This document shows positions 11,719 through 20,412 of a DNA stretch of 64,000 nt, in pieces. The stretch is from contig NZ_CP114777.1 in assembly GCF_027359355.1 (NCBI RefSeq), positions 620,001 through 684,000 of the forward strand. Direction: 5' to 3'. Positions within the stretch are counted from its first letter, which is position 1; every line of letters starts with the position of its first letter. Under the pieces are notes generated by a model. That model saw only the letters and a list, made by a program, of their open reading frames with translations. It was not told the DNA's origin and did no database searches. A program made the position numbers and the translations under genes. The DNA comes from Prochlorococcus marinus str. MIT 1214 (GTDB lineage: Bacteria > Cyanobacteriota > Cyanobacteriia > PCC-6307 > Cyanobiaceae).

Positions 11719-11779
11719 GTGAGAGCCTTTGCTCTCACACTCCTCACACTCCACATAACCCGAATTATTCGGGTTTTTC
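11719..11779 (+). ncRNA. yfr1: Yfr1 small regulatory RNA
   Basis: The sequence has the complete Yfr1 architecture. An 8-bp stem (11719-11726 with 11731-11738, loop CTTT) is followed by the unpaired ultra-conserved motif ACTCCTCACAC at 11739-11749. A short spacer leads to a terminator hairpin from 11757 (AACCCGAA with TTCGGGTT) and a T-run. Its position between guaB and trxA is the location known in cyanobacteria. Yfr1 is an abundant antisense-type regulator that pairs with target leaders through the CUCCUCAC motif; published targets include outer-membrane protein mRNAs. Confidence 0.95.
11757..11779 (+). terminator. Rho-independent terminator of Yfr1
   Basis: Eight-base-pair stem with a three-base loop followed by TTTTT. 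It forms the 3' end of Yfr1 and lies 85 bases after guaB. Confidence 0.9.
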
Positions 11780-11887
11780 TTATTAAAAGCAAACAAATTA
11801 ATATTCAAACTTCATTTAAAAATGGCAGCAAAACTTTTTTTAGGCAAAATACAATTGTTATGATCTAGTTCTTAAGACTTCCAAGGT

Positions 11888-12211
11888 ATGTCCACAGCTT
11901 CTGCAGTAACTGATTCCTCTTTCGAACAAGAAGTCCTCCAGAGCGATGTGCCTGTTTTGGTTGATTTCTGGGCACCATGGTGTGGGCCTTGCCGTATGGT
12001 TGCGCCAATTGTTGAAGAAATCTCTAAAGATTTCGAAGGTAAAATAAAAGTTTTTAAATTAAACACTGATGAGAACCCAAATGTGGCAAGTCAGTACGGG
12101 ATAAGAAGCATCCCAACTTTAATGATTTTTAAAGGAGGACAAAAAGTAGATACAGTTGTTGGAGCAGTCCCTAAAGCAACGCTTTCAGGAACAATATCTA
12201 AACATCTTTGA
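11888..12211 (+). CDS. trxA: Thioredoxin
   Basis: A 107-residue thioredoxin, the general dithiol reductant that activates enzymes such as Calvin-cycle targets in cyanobacteria. The active site WCGPC is at residues 31-35, and the cis-Pro motif [12 protein letters not shown] lies near residue 75. Length and fold match m-type TrxA. The ATG follows an AAGG stretch. It follows Yfr1 and precedes hisH by about 55 bases, so it may begin the trxA-hisH-rsmD transcript. Confidence 0.97.
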   Translation: MSTASAVTDSSFEQEVLQSDVPVLVDFWAPWCGPCRMVAPIVEEISKDFEGKIKVFKLNTDENPNVASQYGIRSIPTLMIFKGGQKVDTVVGAVPKATLSGTISKHL

Positions 12212-12266
12212 TCAAATTACAGAATTTAGTTTCATAGCACTTTAAAACGATTCTAGGGGAAATCCA

Positions 12267-12896
12267 TTGGCAAAAATTGGATTAATAGATTATGGAATGG
12301 GAAACCTTTTTTCAGTTCAACAAGCATTCAAAAGGGTAAATCAACCTTTAAGTATTATTTGCAATATAAAAGCACTTAAATCATGCGATGCTTTGATTCT
12401 TCCTGGTGTAGGGGCTTTCGATCCTGCAATGATTAATTTAAGAAAAACTGATTTAATACCTTCAATAATTGATTGGGTAAATAATGGCAAACCGCTTATT
12501 GGCATATGTCTAGGGTTACAGCTCTTATTTGAGACTAGTGATGAGGGAACTTCAAAAGGTTTAGGGGTTATAAAAGGCCATATTCGAAGATTGCCTCAAG
12601 AAAAAAGTGAAAGAATACCGCATATTGGTTGGTCACCAGTATTCAAAACAAACAAATGTCCCATTTTAGAAAACTATCCAGATTCCAACTGGATGTATTT
12701 CGTTCATTCATACACAGCATGTCCTTTAGAACAAAAAAATACCGTAGCAATAACAAAATTTGGAAAGACCCACTTCTCATCCATCGTCTGGCATAAAAAC
12801 ACTGGTGCTTGCCAATTTCATCCTGAAAAATCTGGTCTTGCAGGACAAAAACTTATTTTAAACTGGATTAATTGGTTGAAAAAAACTAACTTTTAG
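12267..12896 (+). CDS. hisH: Imidazole glycerol phosphate synthase, glutamine amidotransferase subunit
   Basis: Class I glutamine amidotransferase that feeds ammonia to HisF in histidine synthesis. The N-terminus IGLIDYGMGNLFSV and the oxyanion segment PGVGAFDPAM are typical. The triad is Cys81 in GICLGLQ, His185 and Glu187 in FHPEKSG. At 209 residues it is full length. The start is TTG at 12267 after an AGGGGA stretch; no ATG fits. It is separated from rsmD by one base, indicating an operon. Confidence 0.96.
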   Translation: MAKIGLIDYGMGNLFSVQQAFKRVNQPLSIICNIKALKSCDALILPGVGAFDPAMINLRKTDLIPSIIDWVNNGKPLIGICLGLQLLFETSDEGTSKGLGVIKGHIRRLPQEKSERIPHIGWSPVFKTNKCPILENYPDSNWMYFVHSYTACPLEQKNTVAITKFGKTHFSSIVWHKNTGACQFHPEKSGLAGQKLILNWINWLKKTNF

Positions 12897-12897
12897 T

Positions 12898-13533
12898 TTG
12901 AAAGGGAAATTGAGACTTATTTCTGGGAAACGGATAGAAAGTCCTTTAAACAAAAATACAAGACCTACGTCCTCAAAAGTTAGAGAGGCCATAATTAATA
13001 TTCTTGGAAAGAAACTCGAAGAAGCAAGTTGGTTAGATCTTTGTAGTGGAAGTGGCGCAATGGCGTGTGAGGCCCTTCAAAAAGGTGTAAAGAGGGTTCT
13101 TGCCATTGAAAAACAAAGAGAAACCGCAAAAACATGTAAAAAGAACCTTATCGACATATCAAAAACTGTGGGTCATTCATTGCATATTGAAGTCATATGT
13201 AATGAATTGATCTCTTTTCTAAAAAAAGGGCCGGAAAACAAGAAAATTGAATTTATTAAAAATTTTCCTCGTTCTGAGCAAAAATTTGACTTTGTTTTTC
13301 TTGACCCTCCATACGAATCTGAGTTATATGAAATTTCTCAAGAACTTTTATTGGCAAAACAATGGATTAAAAAATCATCAACTTTGATATGCGAATGCTC
13401 GTCAAAATCATTGCCAACAATACATAATGGTTGGGAATTAAATAAAGAGAAATTCTATGGAAACACCTCTCTTCTTTTTCTTATTCCCAATCAGGCATTG
13501 AACTACTTCGACGATACTGATTCCATGCACTAA
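12898..13533 (+). CDS. rsmD: 16S rRNA (guanine-N2)-methyltransferase RsmD-like
   Basis: SAM-dependent methyltransferase expected to modify G966 of 16S rRNA. It has the RsmD opening [11 protein letters not shown] and [15 protein letters not shown]. Motif I is [14 protein letters not shown] near residues 42-55, and the catalytic motif IV is DPPYE near residue 139. The start is TTG, one base after hisH. Its last 53 bases lie antisense to petG, whose own codons run on the opposite strand. Confidence 0.92.
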
Positions 13534-13600
13534 CAAAAAGGCCTAATAATGTTATGGGAACAAGTCCAAGAACAATCCCACATAGCAGAGGCTCAATCAT
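13481..13600 (-). CDS. petG: Cytochrome b6f complex subunit PetG
   Basis: A 39-residue single-span subunit of the cytochrome b6f complex, needed for complex stability in thylakoids. The translation begins [19 protein letters not shown] and continues [12 protein letters not shown], which is the diagnostic PetG sequence. Start ATG is at 13600 and the TAA stop at 13481. It is antisense to the last 53 bases of rsmD and divergent from the cytochrome cM-like gene 55 bases away. It is too short for ordinary ORF lists but the sequence match is unmistakable. Confidence 0.95.
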
Positions 13601-13655
13601 TTTTTCGCATATTTATGATTACAGTTAACAATTCTTTCATGTCAAAGAGGTTTTA

Positions 13656-14045
13656 GTGAATACTCCGTCATCAAAATCATTAATTGATATGGAGCAAAAA
13701 ATCAGCTCTTGGAGAAGGTTATTTTTATCTATTACCACTGTCATCCTACTTATTATTTTTTGGACAATTGGAGACTTTAAACAAGAACCTTTTATATCTG
13801 AAACTTTATCTATTGAAGGTGAGGCTCTATCTGGAAGTAAATTATTCAAAATCAATTGTGTAGGTTGCCATGGGATTTCCGCTCAAGGTTTTGTAGGGCC
13901 TGACTTACATGAAGCAACGCAAGAAATGAGTGATAAAAAGATTATCAATCAAGTTATTCAGGGATTGACTCCACCAATGCCAAGTTTTGAAATTGAACCG
14001 CAATCAATGGCTGATCTATTGGCATATATGCACTCTCTAAACTAA
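13656..14045 (+). CDS. cytM: Membrane-anchored class I c-type cytochrome (cytochrome cM-like)
   Basis: A 129-residue monohaem cytochrome. An uncleaved-looking membrane helix spans about residues 20-38. The haem-binding CVGCHG gives Cys68, Cys71 and His72, and the likely axial Met108 is in PPMPSF. Size and layout match cyanobacterial cytochrome cM, an electron carrier of still debated role tied to respiration/photosynthesis balance. The GTG start at 13656 is the most upstream in-frame candidate. It neighbours petG and lies three bases before the RNA methylase gene. The specific cM assignment is by layout, not by demonstrated orthology. Confidence 0.85.
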   Translation: MNTPSSKSLIDMEQKISSWRRLFLSITTVILLIIFWTIGDFKQEPFISETLSIEGEALSGSKLFKINCVGCHGISAQGFVGPDLHEATQEMSDKKIINQVIQGLTPPMPSFEIEPQSMADLLAYMHSLN

Positions 14046-14048
14046 CTT

Positions 14049-14786
14049 GTGACTAACAAAAAAACTCTAAAAGTTGTACTTGTTGAACCAGCAGGAACAA
14101 TAAATATTGGTAGCGTTGCAAGACTATGTGAAAATTTTAGTGTTAATGAATTGAGAATAGTTTCTCCTAAATGCAATCATTTAGATCAAGAAGCGAAAAA
14201 GATGGCTGTCAAGGGAATAAAAATTTTAGAAAAGGCAAAACTATTTAAGGATCTAAATTCAGCACTTTCAGACTGCACAAGAATTATTGCTACTTGTGGG
14301 AGAAAGGATCATGGAGAGATTCCGCTGGCTTCAAACAAAGACGCATTGAGTTGGGCACTTGAATCAGAGAGAGATGAAACCATAGCTTTGGTCTTTGGAA
14401 GAGAAGATAGAGGCTTAACTAACGAAGAGCTTCTAAAAGCAAATAAAGTAATTAGTCTTAATACGAGTAAGAGCTATCCATCATTAAATCTTTCACATGC
14501 AGTAGCAATAATCTTGCATCAATTTAATCTAATTAATGAACTTGATTTATTAAAACCCAATAAAATAATAAGATATCCCGCAAATTTTATTAAATTAGAT
14601 GATTGCATGAATGATGCAGGTGGCCTTTTGCTTGATATTGGATTCTTAATGAAGCATACATATAAAGCAAAGATGGCGAAAATCAAACAGTTGCTTATAA
14701 GAGCCGAAATAAAAGATGATGAAGTTGCACTAATTAGAGGAATAATTAGCCAAGCACGATGGAAAATTAACAATACAAATGATTAA
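14049..14786 (+). CDS. TrmH/SpoU-family RNA methyltransferase (TrmJ-like)
   Basis: SPOUT-class RNA 2'-O-methyltransferase, 245 residues. The N-terminus VVLVEPAGTINIGSVARLCENF carries the family Asn-x-Gly-x-x-x-R motif. The knot motifs are ALVFGREDRGLTNEEL near residue 118 and LNLSHAVAIILHQF near residue 148. The C-terminal helical extension after about 170 is TrmJ-like, which would make tRNA position 32 the target. The GTG start follows the cytochrome stop by three bases, so the two genes are probably cotranscribed. Family is certain, substrate inferred. Confidence 0.88.
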   Translation: MTNKKTLKVVLVEPAGTINIGSVARLCENFSVNELRIVSPKCNHLDQEAKKMAVKGIKILEKAKLFKDLNSALSDCTRIIATCGRKDHGEIPLASNKDALSWALESERDETIALVFGREDRGLTNEELLKANKVISLNTSKSYPSLNLSHAVAIILHQFNLINELDLLKPNKIIRYPANFIKLDDCMNDAGGLLLDIGFLMKHTYKAKMAKIKQLLIRAEIKDDEVALIRGIISQARWKINNTND

Positions 14787-14839
14787 TTAAGATATCAAGC
14801 TACAATAAATAGGAAATATTTATATTCTTTGATTTTAAA

Positions 14840-15913
14840 GTGAAAAGTTATCTAAAAGTAATCACGAATATATTTTTAACCAGCATAAGCCTATCAGTTC
14901 TACTTGGAAGTTCACTAAGAATCGTTGGGCCTATTACTCAAAGAAGTAACGCTAACAGAAAACTTAATCTTAAAGGCAAATCAAGAATATCAAATGAAAA
15001 ACAATTACAAATTAGAAAATCAAAATTAAAATTATTTTCTAATGATAAATTAGAAAGATTTGAAAGACTAGAAACTTTAATCAATAAATGGGAGAATCTT
15101 ATAATTAAGAATCCAGATCTACAAGTTAGTGCTTTTTTCTTATCATTAGATAATGAAATTTATGCAGAAGTAAAATCAGAAATAAAGCTTTCTGCAGCTA
15201 GTACTTTAAAGGTTCCTATTCTAATAGTTTTACTTACGATGTTAGATAGAGGTGAAATATTTTGGAATGAGGATTTGATTCTTACAGAAGAAACAATTGG
15301 TAGTGGTTCAGGCTGGATGGCTTACCAAGAAGTTGGTGAAAAATTTCCTGTTTTTGAAGTAGCTACGGAAATGATAAGAGTGAGTGATAATACTGCAACT
15401 AATTTATTAATTAAAAGGTTAGGAGGAATAAATATAGTTAATCAAAAATTCAAAGAAATTGGATTAAAAAATACACAAATAAATAACTATTTGCCTGATC
15501 TAGACGGTACTAATCTTACATCCACCAAAGATCTCTCTTTAGCAATGGCTCTTGTAGATGGCGGATATCTACTTAATGTTAATTCTAGAGATATTTTCAG
15601 GGAAATAATGCAAAAATCAAACACAAACACCTTAATTCCCTCTGGGATATTAAAAGGTCTTGGGAAAGAATCTAAAGACACTGACTATCATCTTTCATTA
15701 AAAGGTTATTTAGTTCACAACAAAACTGGTGATATTGGAATCTCATATTCAGATACTGCTCTGATTCAAGCTCCAGATAACACAAGGGCGTTCGCAAGTT
15801 TTATCGTCAAAGGTCCATTTAATGATCCAAGATCATCTAAGTTGATAAGAGATTTATCGGCAGAATTAGTCCCTTTTTTAATGCCAAGTCAAAATTCAAG
15901 TACTCGAGATTAG
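14840..15913 (+). CDS. Class A beta-lactamase-like serine hydrolase
   Basis: A 357-residue protein with an N-terminal hydrophobic signal/anchor and a penicillin-binding-fold domain. The catalytic elements are visible in order: S-x-x-K as STLK near residue 120, SDN in RVSDNTATN near residue 183, and KTG in VHNKTGDIG near residue 302. This points to a periplasmic serine hydrolase of the beta-lactamase2 family, acting on beta-lactams or peptidoglycan-related substrates. Such genes are common in cyanobacteria and most are uncharacterised. GTG start. It is a single gene between the RNA methylase and chlI. Confidence 0.85.
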   Translation: MKSYLKVITNIFLTSISLSVLLGSSLRIVGPITQRSNANRKLNLKGKSRISNEKQLQIRKSKLKLFSNDKLERFERLETLINKWENLIIKNPDLQVSAFFLSLDNEIYAEVKSEIKLSAASTLKVPILIVLLTMLDRGEIFWNEDLILTEETIGSGSGWMAYQEVGEKFPVFEVATEMIRVSDNTATNLLIKRLGGINIVNQKFKEIGLKNTQINNYLPDLDGTNLTSTKDLSLAMALVDGGYLLNVNSRDIFREIMQKSNTNTLIPSGILKGLGKESKDTDYHLSLKGYLVHNKTGDIGISYSDTALIQAPDNTRAFASFIVKGPFNDPRSSKLIRDLSAELVPFLMPSQNSSTRD

Positions 15914-16024
15914 ATTTTTTAGTGGTTAAAAAAAATCTTTGCTTTTCATTATCATTTTTTTTTTGAACTTTATCAATCTAAAGTGGCCTGGTTATGAAAC
16001 AATCTTTTTAATAGTACTAAGAAA

Positions 16025-17113
16025 GTGAGTTCAACTAGAAAACGCAGAGTTTTTCCATTCACTTCAGTGATTGGGCAGGAAGAGATGAAGCTAGCGCTTC
16101 TTTTAAATGTTATTGACCCGAGAATCGGCGGGGTAATGATAATGGGTGATAGAGGCACTGGAAAGTCCACGACCATAAGAGCACTTGCCGATCTCTTACC
16201 TGCTATAGAGGTTGTTGAAGGAGATCCCTATAACAGCTCACTTGATGATCCAGACCTTCAAAGCAATGATGTCAGGGAAAGAATAGACAGTGGCAGTGAC
16301 ATTAAAAAAGGCGAGAAGCAGGTTCCAATGATTGATCTACCCTTAGGTGCTACTGAAGATAGACTCTGCGGAACTATTGATATTGAAAAGGCTCTTAGCG
16401 AAGGTGTAAGAGCTTTTGAACCAGGACTTCTAGCCAAAGCAAACAGAGGGTTGCTTTATGTTGATGAAGTCAACTTACTAGATGATCACCTCGTTGACGT
16501 ACTTCTAGACTCTGCAGCATCAGGCTGGAATACAGTTGAACGTGAAGGGATATCGGTTCGTCATCCTGCAAGGTTTGTACTTATAGGTTCAGGCAACCCC
16601 GAGGAAGGTGAATTAAGGCCTCAGTTACTTGATCGTTTTGGGATGAGTGTAGAAGTTAGAACAGTAAGGGAAGCAAAACTTCGCGTTCAAGTTGTTGACC
16701 AACGCACAGCCTTTGACAATGATCCTGAATCTTTTAGCGATTCGGTTCAAGCTAATCAAGACTCCCTTCAACAAAAAGTGGTTGATGCTCAAAATTTACT
16801 TAATGAGGTTTCCATAGATGAAGATCTCAGACTAAGGATTTCAGCAGTTTGTGGTGAACTTGATGTTGATGGACTTAGAGGAGATATCGTGACCAATAGA
16901 GCGGCCAGAGCTCTTGCAGCCTTTGAAGGAAGGAAAGAGGTTACGGAAGAAGATATTGCTCGGGTAGTCTCGACAGCTTTAAGGCATAGACTTCGAAAAG
17001 ATCCTCTAGAACAAGTGGATTCTGGAGATAGAGTAATTAAAGCTTTTTGCAAAATATTTGAAAGGAATGAAAGTACTGATGTATCTGAATTTGAACTAGC
17101 AGCAACAAACTAA
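16025..17113 (+). CDS. chlI: Magnesium chelatase ATPase subunit I
   Basis: AAA+ ATPase subunit of the enzyme that inserts Mg into protoporphyrin IX, the entry to chlorophyll synthesis. Walker A is GDRGTGKST at residues 41-49, and Walker B is in GLLYVDEVNLLDDH near 150. The arginine-finger region FVLIGSGNPEEGELRPQLLDRFG follows. At 362 residues it is full length. The start is GTG (SSTRKRRVFPF), consistent with the conserved N-terminus. The stop is immediately followed by the GTG of ruvC, so the genes form an operon. Confidence 0.97.
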   Translation: MSSTRKRRVFPFTSVIGQEEMKLALLLNVIDPRIGGVMIMGDRGTGKSTTIRALADLLPAIEVVEGDPYNSSLDDPDLQSNDVRERIDSGSDIKKGEKQVPMIDLPLGATEDRLCGTIDIEKALSEGVRAFEPGLLAKANRGLLYVDEVNLLDDHLVDVLLDSAASGWNTVEREGISVRHPARFVLIGSGNPEEGELRPQLLDRFGMSVEVRTVREAKLRVQVVDQRTAFDNDPESFSDSVQANQDSLQQKVVDAQNLLNEVSIDEDLRLRISAVCGELDVDGLRGDIVTNRAARALAAFEGRKEVTEEDIARVVSTALRHRLRKDPLEQVDSGDRVIKAFCKIFERNESTDVSEFELAATN

Positions 17114-17578
17114 GTGAGAATAATAGGAATAGATCCTGGCTTAGCAAGAGTAGGTTATGGAATTATTGATCAAATAGACGGAAAGAAAATAATGCTTGAT
17201 TGCGGAATTATTGAGACGAAATCAATACAAAAAGAAGAAAAAAGACTGGTAGAGATTTCAAATGATTTAAGCTCAATAATTAACAGATGGAATCCAAATA
17301 CTGCAGCAGTTGAAAAGTTTTTTTTCTATCGTTCTAGTACTACTATTAGTGTTGTTCAAGCTCGTGGAGTGATAATTATGACCTTAGGAAAGCACAATCT
17401 TCCAATTCAAGAGTTCCCACCAATGCAAATCAAACTTGCTGTGACCGGTTATGGTCATTCCGATAAAGATGAGGTTTTAAAATCTGTCATGCATGAACTC
17501 AGTATCACTTCACCGCCTAAGCCAGATGATGCTGCTGATGCCCTAGCAATCGCACTTACTGGAATCTATCTTAAATAA
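17114..17578 (+). CDS. ruvC: Holliday junction resolvase RuvC
   Basis: Endonuclease that cuts recombination four-way junctions. The acidic metal-binding residues are present: Asp7 in GIDPG, Glu67 in AAVEKFF, and the Asp138/139...Asp142 cluster in PDDAADALA. It is 154 residues, normal length. The GTG start abuts the chlI stop with no spacer, so translation is probably coupled. No RuvA or RuvB lies beside it. Confidence 0.96.
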   Translation: MRIIGIDPGLARVGYGIIDQIDGKKIMLDCGIIETKSIQKEEKRLVEISNDLSSIINRWNPNTAAVEKFFFYRSSTTISVVQARGVIIMTLGKHNLPIQEFPPMQIKLAVTGYGHSDKDEVLKSVMHELSITSPPKPDDAADALAIALTGIYLK

Positions 17579-17605
17579 AATATCTATAGTTAAAAGCACC
17601 TTTTC

Positions 17606-18202
17606 ATGGAAAATATATATGATGATATTAAATCAATAAAAGAAATTAAAAGAAAGGAATATAATTTAATCCGTAATTCAAATTCATTTTTAATAAATGA
17701 AAAAATAAAGTTAAATGTCAAATCATCATTAAATATACTGTTAAATAAATATCATTTTGAAGGGAAATATATAGGTATTTATTGGCCATTAAAAGGTGAG
17801 GTAGATATAAGATTTATAAAAGAAATTAATAATCAAAAAGTTGCTTTACCTTCGAGTTCTAAAAGTAAAGGCATTAGCTATCATCATTGGTCAAACAAGC
17901 AACTAGAGATAGATTCAAACAACATTCCTGCACCATCCCAAGAAAAAGCTATTAACCCTAATCTTATTTCTATCCTATTTGTACCCGCGATAGCTATCGA
18001 TCAAGAAGGATACAGACTAGGCTACGGAGGAGGTTACTTTGATCGACTTCGAAAAAAAGATTTGTGGTTTTCTATACCATCATTTGTTGTCATCAGTAAT
18101 AATTGCATTTCTAAAAAACCATTACCTAGAAACAGATGGGACGTTCCATTTAATGGTTGGATTAGCGAAAATGGTCTACATCAAATTGAAGCAACTAAAT
18201 AA
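17606..18202 (+). CDS. 5-formyltetrahydrofolate cyclo-ligase
   Basis: Folate enzyme that uses ATP to convert 5-formyl-THF to 5,10-methenyl-THF. At 198 residues it has the family's substrate/nucleotide segment IYWPLKGEVDIRFI near residue 60 and the glycine-rich motif RLGYGGGYFDR near residue 138. The ATG lies 27 bases after ruvC, in the same operon direction. Codon use is AT-rich like its neighbours. Confidence 0.92.
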   Translation: MENIYDDIKSIKEIKRKEYNLIRNSNSFLINEKIKLNVKSSLNILLNKYHFEGKYIGIYWPLKGEVDIRFIKEINNQKVALPSSSKSKGISYHHWSNKQLEIDSNNIPAPSQEKAINPNLISILFVPAIAIDQEGYRLGYGGGYFDRLRKKDLWFSIPSFVVISNNCISKKPLPRNRWDVPFNGWISENGLHQIEATK

Positions 18203-18244
18203 GTAGTTAAGCTTTAAGATAAATCAATTGCTTAATCTGAAGAG

Positions 18245-18709
18245 GTGACTGAAATCAAAGAAAAGTCTTTCATCAATACCTACGGAAGTGATTCATTAGA
18301 TAATCTTATAGAGCGTCTACAATCAACTTCAGATCCCAAAAGGCGCTATGAATATATTCTATGGCTTGGAAAAAGCTTGCCGTTACTAAGTGAAGATCTC
18401 CACCTGGAAACCACTAAAGTAAAAGGTTGCATTTCAGAAGTATATGTTCTTGGGACTATTTTGAATGAAAGAATTCAATGGAAAGGATATTCAGACGCAC
18501 TCATAACAAAAGGATTGCTGGCTTTTCTAATAAAAGGTTTAAATGATCTAACACCTTTTGAAGTACTCTCTATAAATGAAAAATTTATTGAGATGACAGG
18601 ACTAAGCAAAAGCTTGACGCCATCGAGAGCAAATGGTTTTCTCAACATATTTCTCAAAATGAAAGCTCAAGCAAAAAACCTGTCAATACAAAGCAATGAG
18701 AATGACTAA
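18245..18709 (+). CDS. sufE: SufE-family cysteine desulfurase sulfur acceptor
   Basis: Iron-sulfur cluster assembly protein that accepts persulfide from SufS and stimulates its activity. It is 154 residues, normal for SufE. The acceptor Cys62 lies in KVKGCISEVYV, the conserved loop. The GTG start is preceded by AAGAGG. It sits between the formyl-THF cycloligase and hom genes; the other suf genes are not in this window. Confidence 0.93.
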   Translation: MTEIKEKSFINTYGSDSLDNLIERLQSTSDPKRRYEYILWLGKSLPLLSEDLHLETTKVKGCISEVYVLGTILNERIQWKGYSDALITKGLLAFLIKGLNDLTPFEVLSINEKFIEMTGLSKSLTPSRANGFLNIFLKMKAQAKNLSIQSNEND

Positions 18710-18743
18710 ATAGCATTTCAACAAATCATCACATTATAAAAAC

Positions 18744-20060
18744 ATGAAAAAAGTTGGTATCGGTTTACTTGGCCTAGGAACTGTTGGCCAGGGTGTTGCA
18801 AATATCATTAGTAGCCCAAATGACAGACATCCATTGGTGGGAGAACTTGAACTTATTGGTGTTGCAGTAAGGGATCTCCAAAAGAGAAGAGATATATCCA
18901 TCTCAAATTCAATTCTTACAACAAACCCAATTGAGATAGTAAATAATCCCAATATTCAAATAGTTGTTGAAGTGATGGGCGGAATAGAGCCAGCAAAATC
19001 ATTAATTATCCAAGCCATAAGAGCAGGCAAATCTGTTGTAACTGCAAACAAAGCAGTAATTGCAAGACATGGTGAAGAGATTTCCAATGAAGCAAAAGCC
19101 GCAGGGGTCTATGTCCTAATCGAAGCAGCAGTAGGAGGTGGGATCCCAATAATCGAGCCTCTAAAGCAATCTTTAGGAGGGAATCAGATAACTAAAGTAA
19201 GCGGGATAATAAATGGAACAACTAATTACATACTCTCCAGAATGGATAAAGAAGGAGTTGACTATGCTGATGTTTTAAAAGATGCCCAAGCTCTTGGATA
19301 TGCAGAAAGTGATCCAGCCGCTGATGTCGAGGGGGCCGATGCCGCTGACAAAATTGCAATTCTAAGTGGCCTTGCTTTTGGCGGAGCAATTAATCGAGCT
19401 GACATACCAACAACTGGAATAAATCTCCTAGAAGGCATAGATGTTAATTATGCAAGAAAGTTAGGATATGGAATCAAGCTTTTAGCAATATCTGAAAAAG
19501 GCGAAACTCAATCGAAAAGTGAAAAAAGTCAACCACTATCTGTTTGGGTTGAACCAACATTGGTACCTGAAGATAATCCATTAGCAGGGGTAAATGGAGT
19601 TAACAATGCAATCCTTGTGGAAGGAAATCCCATAGGCCAAGTAATGTTTTTTGGACCAGGTGCAGGGTCCGGTCCAACTGCATCAGCTGTTGTTGCAGAC
19701 ATACTTAACATTGCTGGCATTCAGTCTATGAGTGGAGACAAAATCTTTAATTTAGATCCACTTCTATCAGCAAAAGGATGGAGAAATTGTCACGTAGCAG
19801 AAAAGAAAAAAATCACTAAAAAAAATTACATACGGCTTATTGCAGAAGATAATCCAGGAGTAATTGGAGAAATCGGGACTATTTTTGGAAAGAAAAAAAT
19901 ATCTATTGAATCAATAGTGCAATTCGATGCAATAGATAAACAAGCAGAGATAGTAGTTATTACTCACAAGATTAATCAAGGTCAACTGGAAGATGCTCTT
20001 TTAGAAATAGAAAACTTGTCACAAGTCAGGAGAATTGCAGCAACGATGGGTTGCCTTTAG
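18744..20060 (+). CDS. hom: Homoserine dehydrogenase
   Basis: NAD(P)-dependent enzyme of the aspartate pathway, making homoserine for threonine and methionine. The Rossmann motif GLLGLGTVGQGV starts at residue 7. The middle domain has VTANKAVIARHG, AAVGGGIPII and GIINGTTNYILSRM. The C-terminal ACT domain begins near residue 360 (NYIRLIAEDNPGVIGEIG) and is the usual site of threonine control. At 438 residues it is the monofunctional form. Confidence 0.97.
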   Translation: MKKVGIGLLGLGTVGQGVANIISSPNDRHPLVGELELIGVAVRDLQKRRDISISNSILTTNPIEIVNNPNIQIVVEVMGGIEPAKSLIIQAIRAGKSVVTANKAVIARHGEEISNEAKAAGVYVLIEAAVGGGIPIIEPLKQSLGGNQITKVSGIINGTTNYILSRMDKEGVDYADVLKDAQALGYAESDPAADVEGADAADKIAILSGLAFGGAINRADIPTTGINLLEGIDVNYARKLGYGIKLLAISEKGETQSKSEKSQPLSVWVEPTLVPEDNPLAGVNGVNNAILVEGNPIGQVMFFGPGAGSGPTASAVVADILNIAGIQSMSGDKIFNLDPLLSAKGWRNCHVAEKKKITKKNYIRLIAEDNPGVIGEIGTIFGKKKISIESIVQFDAIDKQAEIVVITHKINQGQLEDALLEIENLSQVRRIAATMGCL

Positions 20061-20151
20061 CTAACGAAAACTAGTCAAATCCGAATTAAGTTGCTAACTA
20101 TATAAATAGAAAAAGGAAATTTTATCTTAAATTTCTTTTCGGAACTAAACC

Positions 20152-20370
20152 ATGACAACATCCAAAAACGTAATTGAGAAAGCCAAAAAAGAAACAGGAA
20201 AAAATATTAATCAAGGAGATTGTGTTTATCTAAATAATCAAGAAGAACTTTTTCAAGTATTAGGCATAGATAATGCTTATGAAAAATGCTGGGTTCGCGA
20301 ATGGCCTCTCAATCCCAATGGATCTCCTGTCTTCGAGATATCAATCAAACAAGTTTCAACTAATCAATAA
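20152..20370 (+). CDS. Conserved hypothetical protein, 72 aa
   Basis: Small soluble protein with a basic N-terminus and a beta-rich body (GDCVYLNNQEELFQVLGI, CWVREWPL). It resembles short SH3-like barrel hypotheticals conserved in cyanobacteria, but I cannot name a family. It has an ATG start in reasonable context after a 91-base gap from hom. No membrane helix is present. Function unknown. Confidence 0.65.
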   Translation: MTTSKNVIEKAKKETGKNINQGDCVYLNNQEELFQVLGIDNAYEKCWVREWPLNPNGSPVFEISIKQVSTNQ

Positions 20371-20412
20371 ATATTTTGTTCACGTTGAGATAATCATAGA
20401 ATTGTATACTAA

